From: Brachionus plicatilis
Lineage: Eukaryota > Rotifera > Eurotatoria > Ploima > Brachionidae
Assembly (NCBI GenBank): GCA_010279815.1
Contig: QEOQ01000192.1
Span: 240,128 to 304,127 of the forward strand
DNA length: 64,000 bases
Direction of reading: 5' to 3'
Shown: positions 20,301 to 32,409 of the stretch, in pieces
How the letters are laid out: each line of letters starts with the position of its first letter
Position numbering within the stretch: position 1 is the stretch's first letter
Program-made: the position numbers and the translations under genes
Notes under the pieces: model-generated
What the model was told of the DNA's origin: nothing
The model's input: the letters and a program-made list of their open reading frames with translations, nothing else
Databases searched by the model: none

Positions 20301-23010
20301 TTCTAAAACAATAATTATTTTAATATGTTAATTTTTATTAAGATTAAAAAAAATAGTTAATTTATTTATGAAGAGTTTGGCAGTTTTTTGTGCTATCATG
20401 ATGAGACTTTGACATTTTTAGCTGATAAGATTATGAAAAATTTATTGGAAAAATTATTTATTTTCTAAAAAAGCGAACACCAGTAATTTAATCACTTTTG
20501 AACAAAACTCAATTACTAAATTTAGAAAAATATTCTTAGCAAATTTTAAATTTTGTAAAAATATTCCAAGTCAATTTCTCAATTTCAAGTCAAAGTATAA
20601 ATTTATTAATTAATTTTTGGTCACGTAGAAAATAATGTGACGCAGAATAGCATCAAATTTAAAAATGGATTAGTTTACTTTGAATTGAAAAAAAGGTTTC
20701 TAATTAGTGCTGTTTTGATCTTCTCGAAGAATCTCTAAACAAAAAATCCACAAGATAATTAAAATTTACTCTATTAATCAACTTTTTATGATTATTTATT
20801 TTTGAAAATAAGAATTTTGAATGAATGATACCAAGTTAGAGAGTCGGAATATTTAGAAAATGGCAACTAAACTTTTTATTCGCGAAAAATAGAAAAGTAC
20901 TTGATACTCAAAATGCATAAGCTAGAAAAAAAATAAATAAAAATGAAATTAAGCTTTAAAAACAGTTTTTTTTTCAATTATGAGAATTCATCGCTGATTT
21001 TTTCGACTAAATAATTTAAATTTTTAAATTTTTACTTTATAACTCTTTTGAATTAGATCAGAAATATTTTTAGAATATTTTATTTTTACTACAATTAAAA
21101 TAATTTTTTTAAGTAACAATATAAATTTTAGCTAAATTATAATTTTTCTTTATAATAAAATATAAGAAACTAGAAATTTAAAAATTTAGTAAGTCAGAGT
21201 TAACTTGTTGAACTTAAAAAAAGTAAGCTGATTTTTCTCAAAAAACTTCTATGAAATTTTGGTATCTGCTCGAAAATTTTAATTTTAATTTGAAAATTTA
21301 AAAGAACTAGTTGACTCGCAAGACACATTGACAACGCAATTATTATTTATAAATATTCTAGGGTCAAGATGATGGATATTTTTCAAGCTAAAAGCCACTG
21401 AGTGTTCTATTAAAATAATTTTATGCTTTTTATTTAGAACATAAACTACAAACTTATTAAAATATTTGCTAAAAATCAAGAACAAATAAAATTTAATTCA
21501 TCAAGATGAAAAATTTAGCTATTTTATATTTGAGTAAACAAAACCTTAAACAAGATTCATGATTAAATTTTTATTTTAGCTTAAAAACTTTTTGAAATTT
21601 TATCAAGAACTAAAAGATTTAGTGCCAAAAAAAATTGTGTTAATAAAATTAAATAAAATTTTTCACAAATTTTTATCACAGTTATTTAGATTGTGCTACT
21701 TAGTTTATATTTGAATTAGATGTGAATGCAGTTGCGCTGCACATGGAGTAAATTTTGTATTGTTTTAACAAAAGAGAATTTTATTTGTAAATTTTTTCTC
21801 AAAATTTTTCAATATTTACCAAAAACTTAGCCTCGCTTTATGGGTTCGAATCATGTAACGGATGGTAAGAAGAAAGTTTATGTTAATTTGAAAAAAGGAA
21901 AAAAATCTTAGTGGTCTTATGATCCATGGAAATTAAGTAAATTTGTTAAATTATTGTGCGCTTTTTATCAGTTTTTCATAAAAACATATAGAGATATAGA
22001 TTGTGAATAAGTCAAATTTTGTTCATTGAAATTGATTTGAATTTTTAGAGAAATGAATCAATAAAATGTTTAATTAACAAAAACTTTATTGGTTAAGTTG
22101 AAATCTCATAATGAAAAATGAGTTTATATTGCTTAGTTGAAAAATTTTTTAAGCATAATTTTAATTTTATCTTAATAGAAAATCAAAAAACCTAAAACAA
22201 TTATAAAAAAATAAATATACAGGGTTGATGATTAAAAAATTTAACTATTTACTTAAAGCTCATTTTTCCTAAATGCAGCATTCAAGTTTAAATTCATAAT
22301 GTAATTTGAATATTTCTTTTTTATCGTTGAAAAAAAATATCGCAGTAATTAATCATCTTAAAGAAAAGGTGAATTTATAAAGCGAAATTTTTTTAGTAAA
22401 TTCTACTGATAAATTTTTCTTGATGAACTCAATCATTAATTAATTTGCGCAAATAAAAAATTAATTAGGAACCAAAAATTTATAATTTATAAAGAAATTT
22501 TGTTAAAATTAATTCTTTGTCTTCAAGTTCTTTTTATTAATCAAAAAAATTACATTTATTTACTCTAAAAATAATCTAGGAACATTTCCTAAACATTTAT
22601 TTAAAAAAAAAAAACGTGAAAATTTTCTGTGCTTCTAGTACTAAAATGAAAATTTCAATTATTATCATGAATTATTTTGAAATGCTCATAATATTTTATT
22701 GCTGTAAGCTTCTAGATCGAGGACCAAATACTTCAGGTTATAATCAAAATTAATCCAAGATAAAAAATTTTATTAGTACTAAATGATATTAAAAAAAATT
22801 TCTTGAGGATAAAAACAGTTCACTTTAACAATTGTATAAAAAATATTTTCTTCAATTTTAACAATCAAAAATTTTTCAATAAACGCCATTTATAAAAATG
22901 ATTAATTTAAAGTGGTAACAAGTTAAATACCGATTTCAAGTTTTTAATCTTTTTCAATATTCTAATAATAGACTTTAAAAAAATATACACTCTAAAATAT
23001 ACAATTAATT
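20301..23010. other. Non-coding, AT-rich
   Basis: No gene, RNA or transposon was recognised in this 2.7 kb. Open frames are short and of low complexity. Confidence 0.55.
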
Positions 23011-23480
23011 TTAATTGGTTTCAAAACTGTTATTTAGTAATGAACTACGCGCAGACTGATTGCTTGGCGAACGACGCGCAGTTTGTTTTAGCAAGTCAAC
23101 TTCTTGCCTAATTTTGGTCAATTCTTTGATATAGCTGTCTTCCATTTTTTGATTTGACAAAGTGTGGTCCATCACTTGAAAATTTAAGCATAAAAACTTA
23201 AAAATTTATAAAAATTAATTGTACTTTGCATATTATCATGTATGACTTGCATATTGTTTACAAGCTTGGTCAAAATTTGCATTCGTTCCAACTCTGAACA
23301 AGAACTCAGACATTGTACAGAGTCACATAGATTAACACGATTGTCACTTTTTTAAATTAAATTATAAAAAAAATCCAATTCAAATATTACATACCCGATT
23401 TTGTCAAGTACTCCCGTTGACATCTGAATCAGGCGAATGCACAAACGCTGCAATGTAGATTGAAGAATCTTTTCGTAAGT
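23011..23480 (-). CDS. Unidentified three-exon gene (3' part), coiled-coil-like
   Basis: None of these exons is long enough to show as a large open frame, but three join in consistent phase. Exon 23395-23480 reads TYEKILQSTLQRLCIRLIQM then STGVLDKI. Exon 23225-23346 reads DNRVNLCDSVQCLSSCSELE and MQILTKLVNNMQVIHDN. Exon 23011-23174 reads MMDHTLSNQKMEDSYIKELT, KIRQEVDLLKQTARRSP and ends SARSSLLNNSFETN plus TAA. The introns are 48 and 50 bp with GT-AG ends (GTATGT and GTACAA donors). The Leu/Ile spacing suggests amphipathic helices or a short coiled coil, with a Cys-containing linker and a Ser-rich tail. An acceptor at 23481-23482 shows that at least one more exon lies upstream; it was not found and might approach the assembly gap at 24.6 kb. 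I do not recognise the family. Confidence 0.6.
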
Positions 23481-24643
23481 CTACAATAATAAAATGTCAT
23501 TTTTTTATTAATCTGATCAGCTGACAGAATGACTAAAATTTTTTTAAAAGAGGTTTGATAAAATAACTTAAATTTTGAAGTTAATTTAACAATATGAAGT
23601 ACCTGAATTCAAAAAATTCTTACAAAAATTTACAAATTTAAATTAAAGCGAAAAAGATAAATTGATTTTTTTTTAATTTTTAATAATTAGGACCTTTTAA
23701 AAATTTTGAATGATGGATTTTTATTTTTTGTTAACATTTCAAAAAATGCTAATCAAAATTTAAAATTTCATGATTATTGTTAATCTCGAAATCAGTTTCG
23801 AATAAAAGGAAATTTAAATTTAAATCTGAACATCAATCACTGGCATGTAAAATCAGTACATTATTAACTAATAAATATGCTGGATAGTTTAATAATCAAA
23901 AAATTCAAAGAAAATTACCGATCAATTTATAATTTATTTCAGAATAAATGTTTATTTAATTTAAACATCAGTCAAATTCTTTAACATATCTTGAAAAAAA
24001 TCATCATTATAGTTTGGTTTAAATGTCGATTTAATTGAGATTTAAAATTAAAAAAAAAACGAAAAAAAGAAATAAGCCTCTTAGAATTCAGAATAATGGT
24101 AAGTTCCATTTTTTTAAAATTTAATAAACTATTTATCATCAAAATCAAATAAAAATTAAATTCAAAAATCGCAAAATGGATAAAAATAAATATTGGAGAT
24201 TATGTACTAATTTAAATTTTATTTAGAAAAAGATAATATGAAAATTATTGTAACCAAGTATACTTATTCATTATTTTTTATACCATTTTCCAATTTTTTA
24301 GATATTTAAGTATTTTATTAATATTTATTATTTTTAAAATAAAGCATAGAGTAAAAATAAAATTTGAGGCTAAATAATTACAAAAATACAGGTAAATAAA
24401 ACTAATTTTGAGTATTCTGTTGTAAGATTTTAGAAATTTTGTTTTTTTAGGCAGTTTAGATTTGATTTATAATTTTATTCAAAAAGTTATTTAAGCTTAA
24501 TTTGGTTTAACAAAGTAAATTGAAAATGTCTTAATTGAATTTATTTGCTAATTTCAACACTAAAGAAATACGAAGTTAACTACTGAAAAACTTTGGTATG
24601 GCAAAGGTATAGGAACGAATTTTCTGGTCCGTTCTCATCACAT
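23481..24643. other. Non-coding, AT-rich
   Basis: May contain the missing 5' exon of the unidentified gene at 23.0-23.5 kb. Nothing else recognised. Confidence 0.45.
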
Positions 24644-24982
24644 NNNNNNNNNNNNNNNNNNNNNNNNNNNNNNNNNNNNNNNNNNNNNNNNNNNNNNNNN
24701 NNNNNNNNNNNNNNNNNNNNNNNNNNNNNNNNNNNNNNNNNNNNNNNNNNNNNNNNNNNNNNNNNNNNNNNNNNNNNNNNNNNNNNNNNNNNNNNNNNNN
24801 NNNNNNNNNNNNNNNNNNNNNNNNNNNNNNNNNNNNNNNNNNNNNNNNNNNNNNNNNNNNNNNNNNNNNNNNNNNNNNNNNNNNNNNNNNNNNNNNNNNN
24901 NNNNNNNNNNNNNNNNNNNNNNNNNNNNNNNNNNNNNNNNNNNNNNNNNNNNNNNNNNNNNNNNNNNNNNNNNNNNNNNNNN
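24644..24982. other. Assembly gap (339 N)
   Basis: Run of N. Open frames crossing it are artefacts. Confidence 0.99.
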
Positions 24983-25021
24983 GCACGTTCCTGATACCTA
25001 TTTTGAATTTTCAAGGGTATT

Positions 25022-25300
25022 CAAGGGGGCTAAAAAATAATATCAACCTTGATTCAGCTAATTCCGGTCATATTTCGCGGAAATTATTTAGATTTTTAAT
25101 TTTTTATTCGCGAAAAAAAGCTTAATTAGAAAAAAAAAGACCAAAACGTTCTAAACTTCTTCTTCTATCAGAGTATGTGTTGTTTTTAGGTCTTTTAGAT
25201 ATCACTCGCCAACTTGTATCCATTTTAAGAAAAACTTATAAAAAAAGATGATTTTTAGCCCCCTTGTTGCAGCTCATTCCGATTATATTTCGTGGAAATA
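25022..25300. repeat. Paired inverted and direct repeats
   Basis: CAAGGGGGCTAAAAA (25022-25036) has an exact inverse at 25252-25266. Each copy is followed by a similar phrase in direct orientation: ATTCAGCTAATTCCGGTCAT with TTTCGCGGAAAT, and TTGCAGCTCATTCCGATTAT with TTTCGTGGAAAT. It is probably part of an unrecognised repeat. Confidence 0.5.
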
Positions 25301-25459
25301 CCGCGTACCGCGAAATAATATTTTTTTTTAATTTTTAAAAATGCTTAAATATTAATTCGAATAAGATTTGCTTCTAAAATTGTGAACAAATTTTAATTAA
25401 AAAAAATTTTTTTCACAATTAATTGCCTTCCAAATTTAAAAAAATATATTTCTGTCAAA

Positions 25460-25860
25460 TTACGAACTTGATTCCAGCCTTTAAGAATCTTGAGTATGAA
25501 AAAAGATTGAATAGAATACAACATTCATCTTTGGATACGAGAAGAAGAAGAAGAGGCGATTTGATTCAGTTTTTTTAAATTGTAAACAGTCTAGAAACTG
25601 TTAAATTGGTAAGTGAAATCAGGTACGTTCAAAGAAATAATTTTATTTTGAGGGGTCATGCAAAGATAGTTACAAGAGAACTTATTAAAAAATTGTCCAT
25701 CGCGGTTCAACTTAATCACAAACAGGGTTGTAAATGACTGGAACCGTTTACCAAAAAATATTGTTGAAGCAAATTCATTAAATTTCTTCAAAGCAAGACT
25801 TGATGAATGGTTTATGGTACAGAATCTGGGATGATTGCAAAGAACTGCCACAGCCTTACG
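25460..25860 (+). mobile_element. LINE reverse-transcriptase C-terminal remnant
   Basis: On the plus strand 25475-25560 reads PAFKNLEYEKRLNRIQHSSL then DTRRRRRGDLIQF. About 25640-25665 reads LRGHA. About 25700-25820 reads RFNLITNRVVNDWNRLP and NFFKARLDEWF. These are the successive signatures of the C-terminal end of CR1/Jockey-like LINE polymerases ('P-L--L-YE-RL--L---SLE-RR-RGDLI', 'RGH', 'R-NFF--RVVNDWN-LP'). The blocks fall in different frames with stops, so the copy is dead. It differs from the LINE at 3.7-7.2 kb. Confidence 0.8.
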
Positions 25861-25951
25861 GTTTAACTCGACTCGCTCGAGTCGCAGTTATTTTTACGAT
25901 TACTACTTAATTAAAGATAAACATGTGACTTTTAAAAAGATTCCAAAATGA

Positions 25952-27541
25952 TTAAATATAAATTAATTTGAAATAATGCTCAAAATTCTTTAATGCCACT
26001 TCTAATTGGATTCGTACACAGCTAACCCCCTTAAAAAAATAAAAAAAAAATACTTGATTAGAACTATCAATTTGTTGATGTGGCAGCGAATTATAAGAGG
26101 ATTCGGACATTGAATCAAAATCATTGAAATCATTTGCCGAGTTGCTTGCTAATACTTTTTTATTTTCCATTTCTTTTTGCTTTTTTTCCTTGTCGGCCTG
26201 AACCGACTTGGCAGGATCATACATTTTTCTGCGCTGAAACGAATCGGGCAGTGACCTATTGGGCAAATTCAGCGATCCGGTCATCAACGAATTGTCACAC
26301 GGACTAACATTGCGCGAAGTTTTTTTAACACTGTTCGGTCTGTTATTATTACCTTTAGGGCTCAGAGTCGACCGGCTCAGGCTTGAATTACGCGACAAAG
26401 GTGGATGCTGCGCTGGTTTTTTTAAAATTCCCTCTTTGGGATTTTTTTCCAGCGATTCACGCTTGGCCTTGGCCGACTGTTGCCGCAAATACAGGGTCCT
26501 GTTAGTGTATTGAATGCTGGTCGGTGCGGCGGAGTCGGACCCGCGCCGCTTCGGCTCCAGGCTCATGTTTTCCTTGGCTTTTTCTTGTATCCTAGCCCCG
26601 AGGCTTATTCCACTAGTGGCATTGCTTTTGGGACTGTTGAAGCCAGTTGACGAGTTGACCGAACTGGCCATGTCTCGGCGATTTTTGCGCATCTCAAAAT
26701 TGGTAGCTTTGGAGTCATCTGTGCGGCTTGTGACCACTTCAGGCTCTTTTTTGCTCAAATTTTTGCTCACAAATGTGTTGCCAGTGGTCAGGCTGAACTC
26801 GAAGGCGAGGCTTTTTTTCGGCGTGCTGGCCTCTTCGTGGTCGTGGCCGTCGTAATCGACTGTAGCTCTGGTTGACACAGATTCAAGGTTGGGCTGGCAA
26901 TTGGGAGTTGGCGAACTGGTGCCAGGTATTGTCCAAAATTTTGATTTGTTTTCGTTGGACAAATTTGTGGAAGAGCTTGACGCCGAGGACGAGGACAAGT
27001 TGTCTTGTTTTTTGATTTCCTTCATCAAATTGTCGGTGTCGCCCAAAAGTACATTGGTGGCTATGGTCCGCGATGAGCTGGAGTCCGGCTCCGAAATTAG
27101 ATTATAGGTGCTTGTTTTGGTGAGTTTTGTGATCGAATGGGAGGAAGAGGTGTCCGAAGAAGTGTACGATCGATCAGCTATTTCGTTGCTTAGCGAGTAA
27201 GTTTGGTTGCGTACGCGAATGGTTTTTGTTTGCCTGCGTGGCGAGATTCTTTCCTTCTGGTCAATGTCAGGCCGATTAATGCCGAATTTTTCTTCTATCT
27301 GACACCTGGCTTGTTCCAGATCGATCAATTTTTTGCTGTTCAAAAGATCGTCTTCGATGGTATAGGTGCCTGTTTCGCTCACGACATCTTCCTTGTCTTC
27401 AGTGCCAGTCACCAGCGACTTGTAGCTGCTGGGCGACTCGCTCAGCAATTTTTCTATCAGATAGCTTTTGAATTTGTTTGGGCCATTGGCTAAATTCGAG
27501 CCGGCAGTCTCTTGCTGCTGATCTTTGTCCTCATTACTCAT
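25952..27541 (-). CDS. Large Ser-rich disordered protein; weak CEP170-like motif
   Basis: One long exon (26053-27541) encodes about 496 residues, rich in Ser, Asn, Lys and Arg and mostly disordered. Near residues 55-92 it has TGTYTIEDDLLNSK and LEQARCQIEEKFGINRP, which recalls a conserved 'TYTIE ... EAR--I--VFG' patch I associate with CEP170, a centrosomal and microtubule-binding protein. Further on, TLYLRQQSAKAKRESLEKN is a basic helical patch, and many RNSS/SPK-type sites could be phosphorylated. No FHA domain (the N-terminal mark of CEP170) is seen, and no C-terminal CEP170 domain. At 26052 a donor (CAA|GTATTT) is followed by a 35-45 bp intron and a tiny last exon that uses one of two acceptors; without splicing the frame runs on to 25952. 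The coding status is strong because the GC content and codon use differ sharply from the flanks. The CEP170 link is tentative. Confidence 0.7.
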   Translation of the reverse strand: MSNEDKDQQQETAGSNLANGPNKFKSYLIEKLLSESPSSYKSLVTGTEDKEDVVSETGTYTIEDDLLNSKKLIDLEQARCQIEEKFGINRPDIDQKERISPRRQTKTIRVRNQTYSLSNEIADRSYTSSDTSSSHSITKLTKTSTYNLISEPDSSSSRTIATNVLLGDTDNLMKEIKKQDNLSSSSASSSSTNLSNENKSKFWTIPGTSSPTPNCQPNLESVSTRATVDYDGHDHEEASTPKKSLAFEFSLTTGNTFVSKNLSKKEPEVVTSRTDDSKATNFEMRKNRRDMASSVNSSTGFNSPKSNATSGISLGARIQEKAKENMSLEPKRRGSDSAAPTSIQYTNRTLYLRQQSAKAKRESLEKNPKEGILKKPAQHPPLSRNSSLSRSTLSPKGNNNRPNSVKKTSRNVSPCDNSLMTGSLNLPNRSLPDSFQRRKMYDPAKSVQADKEKKQKEMENKKVLASNSANDFNDFDSMSESSYNSLPHQQIDSSNQVFFFYFFKGVSCVRIQLEVALKNFEHYFKLIYI

Positions 27542-30500
27542 TAGGCTACTAAGAGTGTTTATCTAAATTGGAAAAATATTGGATCAAGCTTAGCCAGGTG
27601 TCATTAGATCTATGGGAATATTTGTTTATTTTTTTTTGTCGGCTAATAGCTCACAGAGATCTGATAAATGGCTCTGAGGGTCTTAGTAGAGATTTGGTAT
27701 TTGAATAGGTCGATTCTGGGTAATTGACAATATTTTTTTTTTTGATTAAGACTCGGCGAAGAGAGGTGATTAGTAACCTATTGAAAATAAATTAAGAAAA
27801 AAATTTTTTTTTTTGAGTTTCTATATGAAATGGGATATAGCAAATTAAATAAAAAGAAAATTAAGTTTTTTTTATTCTTATGAATAATAAAAAATTTAAA
27901 TTGTCTGCAATGCAGTTAACTCTGCAATTTATATTTTTAATTCGATTTTTAATCAATTGAATTGGATGAAATTTAAAATTAGACTAAAATATTTTTTATT
28001 TGAATACTCTTAAATGCGATCCTTTGAATATTCATGCAGAAAATGAAGATAACTACTCATAATTATTTAATTTTAAAAAATATTTTGTTAACTAATTTTT
28101 TTGAAAAATCGGCTATGCAGACATAAGGGTTTTAGCGAAGGCTTTTACCATGCGGACGATGTCTGGGTTTTTTCCAAAATTATTTTAAAAAAGTTTAAAT
28201 TAAATAAAAAAAAATAATTCAATAAAGTGATAGACATCTTGGTGAAATTTTAAAAGCAGACAATTGAGAAATTTCAAAAAAAAAATTAAAATCAAATTAA
28301 TTATTTTAAATAAATTAAAAAAAAAACCTAAATTGAAATTTGGAATCTTTTATTGCTATTAAAAAACCTATCGCATTTAAAATTTAATAATTTATTAAAT
28401 AATTTAGAATTTTTTTTCCCAAAGACTTGGTTCCCTTAAAAAGCTAAAAAAATAATTTTTAACATTATTAATTTCAGCAAGATGTGGTCATTAATGTGCT
28501 AATTAAAAAATAATCATATCAAATAAACAAATATAAATTTTTTTTTAAAGAAATTAAAATTGAAATTTGTTTCTTCAATTATCCAAATTAGTTAGTTTAG
28601 CTAACTCATTTTTATTGGAATACACTTAGATAAAATGCTTCTTATCGATTTCAACAATCGTATTTCAAAGATTCTTATCTTTAAATAAATTTTAGATTTC
28701 TTTAGGGTAGTAAGATATCTTCTTAATACCCTGAGCCCAATAAAAAGGCTATTAATCATAAATCGCTTGATTAAACGAGATAAAATCCAGACAGTAGAAA
28801 TTTTTAAGAAAAAAATACTTTTACCTGTACATTTGATTCATTGCATAATTAGATAAATTAAAAGCGTCTGTCAATTTTGGTAAATGAGTTTTGGGGTCAA
28901 AATTGACTGGTCCTACTGCTACATTAGCTTAATTAGCTACATTAGAACTTAAAATTTAGCTTCAAGATAAACAATCTTATTAAGATTTCACTAGTAAAGA
29001 TAAAGCTTGATGCAAATGATATTTAAAGTTGAGAAGAATTATGCTAAATTATAAAGCACCTTTAAGAATAGAAGAAATTTTTATTGACGAGATAGCAGAG
29101 ATCTTAAGCGCTCATAGCAAAAAAAATTCCATCTGATTACTCTAACATTTGAATTGTTTCTTCTAGGCTCACTTAGATTTCATAATGTTTAAAGTAATTG
29201 TCTATTTTTGCTATGTTTTTTTTGAATAAAAGTTTTCTTTCCGAATGGGCAAATTTCGAAATTCGAATATTTATTTGAATAAATTAAATTAATTTTCTTA
29301 AAAATCGTACTGAAAATTTGCATTTAAATAAAAAAAAAATTATTATTAATAAATTATTGTCCCTAATGAATTAGTCGAATGTTTATTTTAAATCCAATAA
29401 TTGATATACATTTTTTTGGTATCAAACAAAAATAAAAAATAAAAGTTTAATTTAGTTTCTATAGTATTCGGTAAATATTGAGGTTAAGCAAATTATCAGA
29501 AAATTTGGTTGAGAGGTTTGGAAATGCCGAAAAAAATAACTAAATTCGACACGACAAAAACCCTTGATTAGAAATCTTTGTTTTTAAGCAATTAATTAGG
29601 GCTAATAAATTTTTTATCTTGGTGTATGAACTGAAACTTAACCTATTTAAAAAAAGCTAGTTAACCATCGAGTTAAGTCATTAGGCTAGTTTAATTGATA
29701 TTTACAAAAAGATAATCTTTGTGTTTATATCAAACATAAGCGAAGGACTTAATCCGTCAAAAAATTGGGTCTTTGAACGGTGCCCATTACCAATTGATTT
29801 TTCTGGTAAATTTTTATTCAAGTCCTACAATTAATTATAAAATAGGATCTATCATTTTATTTTTTTAAGTATAAATAACTTGAATAATAAACACTTAAGG
29901 TTAAATACCTTATTTGCATTCATTACGTAATAGATTTTGTTTATTTATGATATGCTAAATTCTCAGAACATTAGCTACCATCTAAGAGCTATTAAAAAAT
30001 TTTGTTTATATTTGCATAATTGTTACAATAAAATATTTTAAAAGTGAAAATCCGATTAAAAAATATACAGCTTATGATTTTGTATGAAAAAGAAACGATT
30101 TAGTTTTTATCGTTCAGATGCAATGCACCAAATTCTCAAAGAAAGTCAAATATTTGATTTTTTTTTCGTTCCCGGAAATAATTAAAATTGTTTTAATTCT
30201 GAAATGAAAAAAAAAACTTTTATCAAAAAACAAGAAAAAAAAATTAAAATTACATCAAAACTGATATTTGGATTAAATTAAAATTGATTTTTTAATAAGT
30301 TCTCTTCGCTTTTTATATCAAATATCTGATTATTTAAGTCTCTAGAGAAGAAAGTTTAGAAAAAATCAATTTCTAATTAACTAATAAGGTTAATAAATAA
30401 ACTTGAATTTTTTTTTATATTTTTGATAAAATTTAATTAATTTAAAGAAAAAAATAACAGTTTCATTAACTTAATGAAATCAAAATTTAGATCTTATTTT

Positions 30501-30702
30501 CCTGAAAAATTTTTAACTAAGTTGCCCATGGTATTTTTCAAATATTCACTTTAGGAAATTAGTTTAAGGATATGAAGTGATATTTGCTATTTTATAAGCA
30601 AAATGCTTTGTTTAATTGTCTACAAGCGCTTTCTCAACTAATTTTTAAATTTATTTATATTTTAAATTTAAGTAATAAAACAAATAAAATTAACAAAAAA
30701 AT
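27542..30702. other. Non-coding, AT-rich
   Basis: No gene recognised in about 3.2 kb. The minus strand here would be the upstream region of the Ser-rich protein gene and may hold its promoter or 5' exons. Nothing can be placed with confidence. Confidence 0.5.
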
Positions 30703-31482
30703 CTATTCTTTATCATAAATCATTCCGAATGATTTTTTGGCCTCTAGAGATAAAGCAGGTGGCGGTGGTGGAGGCATGCTAGGAAATACTGGTTGACTAA
30801 TAAACTTGAAATTTTTTTGAGACGAAGTCTTTCTAATTTGGTTCAAAGCAGATTTTGGATCTTCAACTGAATCGTTTGCAGCTTTTTTAGTTCGTTTCAA
30901 AGTTGACGTACTTAAAAATATAAAGTTAAGTGCCAAAACACCGATACTACAAAAAATAGCTAGGCAAAAGCCTAACAGAGCAAAGGATCCAAATTTGGGT
31001 TCATAAAAAATCAGCTCATCATTCACTTTAATAAACTTTACTTTGGACATGAATAGAATTGTGGTAAAAATCATCAAATTAATTCCGATTGTAAAAAAAG
31101 ATACACAAATAATACTTAGTATAACATTAAGGTTCCATACAAGTGTTAACTTGTATTCGCATAAAGCTATGATAAATAAGAAAAATATTGACAAACTTCC
31201 TAGTATCTGGAAAACAAATCCAATGTAATTTACAATTCTGGATACAAACATCAACGGCTCGTGTTGAAACTTTATCTTTTCACATGTGACTGTAATGTTT
31301 GATGATTTTTTAATAAAGGTTTCATTGCACATTTTCCAAAAGCCGAATGAAGATCGTAACACCCGGTCATTCTGTTCGAGCACTTGGACCTGACGCCATT
31401 TTGAACTATTTATCGAAACATAACTAAATGAGATAGATAAAAAACACAAAACTAATAAAGAAAATAAAAAAAAATTTTTCAT
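30703..31482 (-). CDS. Claudin-like tetraspan membrane protein
   Basis: The single exon encodes 259 residues with four hydrophobic segments at about 3-24, 82-108, 115-145 and 164-191. The first extracellular loop holds W29, then GFW at 47-49, C52 and C67. That is the W-GLW-C-C signature of the claudin/PMP22/EMP/calcium-channel-gamma superfamily. Such proteins sit in the plasma membrane at cell-cell junctions or alongside ion channels. The loop between the first two segments carries N-linked sites (NET, NIT). The cytoplasmic tail is long for a claudin (about 65 residues), contains a run of six prolines (SMPPPPPPALS) that could bind SH3 or EVH1 domains, and ends YDKE, so it lacks a typical PDZ-binding end. 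Whether it is a true claudin or another superfamily member cannot be decided here. Confidence 0.75.
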   Translation of the reverse strand: MKNFFLFSLLVLCFLSISFSYVSINSSKWRQVQVLEQNDRVLRSSFGFWKMCNETFIKKSSNITVTCEKIKFQHEPLMFVSRIVNYIGFVFQILGSLSIFFLFIIALCEYKLTLVWNLNVILSIICVSFFTIGINLMIFTTILFMSKVKFIKVNDELIFYEPKFGSFALLGFCLAIFCSIGVLALNFIFLSTSTLKRTKKAANDSVEDPKSALNQIRKTSSQKNFKFISQPVFPSMPPPPPPALSLEAKKSFGMIYDKE

Positions 31483-32409
31483 TTTTTAATAATCAAAAAG
31501 AATTCAAAGAATTTTAAAAAACAAAAGGCTTTTGTTTAAAAGTTTCCATGATTATTTTTAATATATTTTTACCATAATAACTAATATTAAATTATTTTCA
31601 AAATTTTTATTTCAAATTTCAGTTTCAAAGTTAAACAACAGGCTAGTGCCAATTCAATTAAGAACCAATTAAAACTTCGGTTATTTAATTATTTTAAAAT
31701 TAAAAATACTTTTTTTATTAATATAAAAATTGAAATATTAAAGTTAAATTTTTTGTTTTTTTTTAACAAAATCAGGTAAAATCAAATCAATATTTTAGAA
31801 TATCGAATGCTTAAATCTTTCAGACTTCAAAATTGATTACATTGTTATTTGTCAGTGTTGAATTAAAAATTAAAGCTTTTTCCTTTATTTTAGTTCTAAT
31901 AAAAAGAAAAAAAATTAATTTATCTTAAATTTCTTCAATTTCATTTATTTAATTTTGAGGTATAATGAAATTGATTTTTTTTACGAGAAAAAGATAGCAC
32001 ACTTTCTTCAGTCTTATGTATCGTGCTGAAGCAAATTAGCCGTAATTTTTGTATTTCGTTTTTGTATTTCAAACTTCAAATTTAATTAAATAATTATAAT
32101 AACCAGAAATTTTGATGTTTTGGTGATTTTTTAAAGCTTGATATATTTTATTTCTTTAGAATCTTGTCAATTAAATTGAAAAAATAAAAATTATTTCTTA
32201 AAAATTTATGCCATGTATTAGCGATTAAATTTTTTATCAAAAAAAATGATAACTAAAATTGATTTAAGAATAATGATTTTTGATTAAAATTTAATCTAAG
32301 AAAAAAAAATTGTTTCTAAAGAAACTTATAAAAAATTTTCTTAAATTAAACAAGTATTTCATTTATTTTAGAATCATCTAAATTTATAAAAAAAAAATTA
32401 TTTTTAAAA
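31483..32409. other. Non-coding divergent intergenic region
   Basis: Lies between the minus-strand claudin-like gene and the plus-strand BCL-2-like gene, so it probably contains both promoters. No specific site was recognised. Confidence 0.5.

Noticed and set aside
24576..25014. Open frames across the N run
   Set aside because: Made of undefined bases; the same holds for 55948-56517.
26259..27493. Plus-strand frames opposite the Ser-rich protein gene
   Set aside because: Shadows of the minus-strand exon, with no start context or family match.
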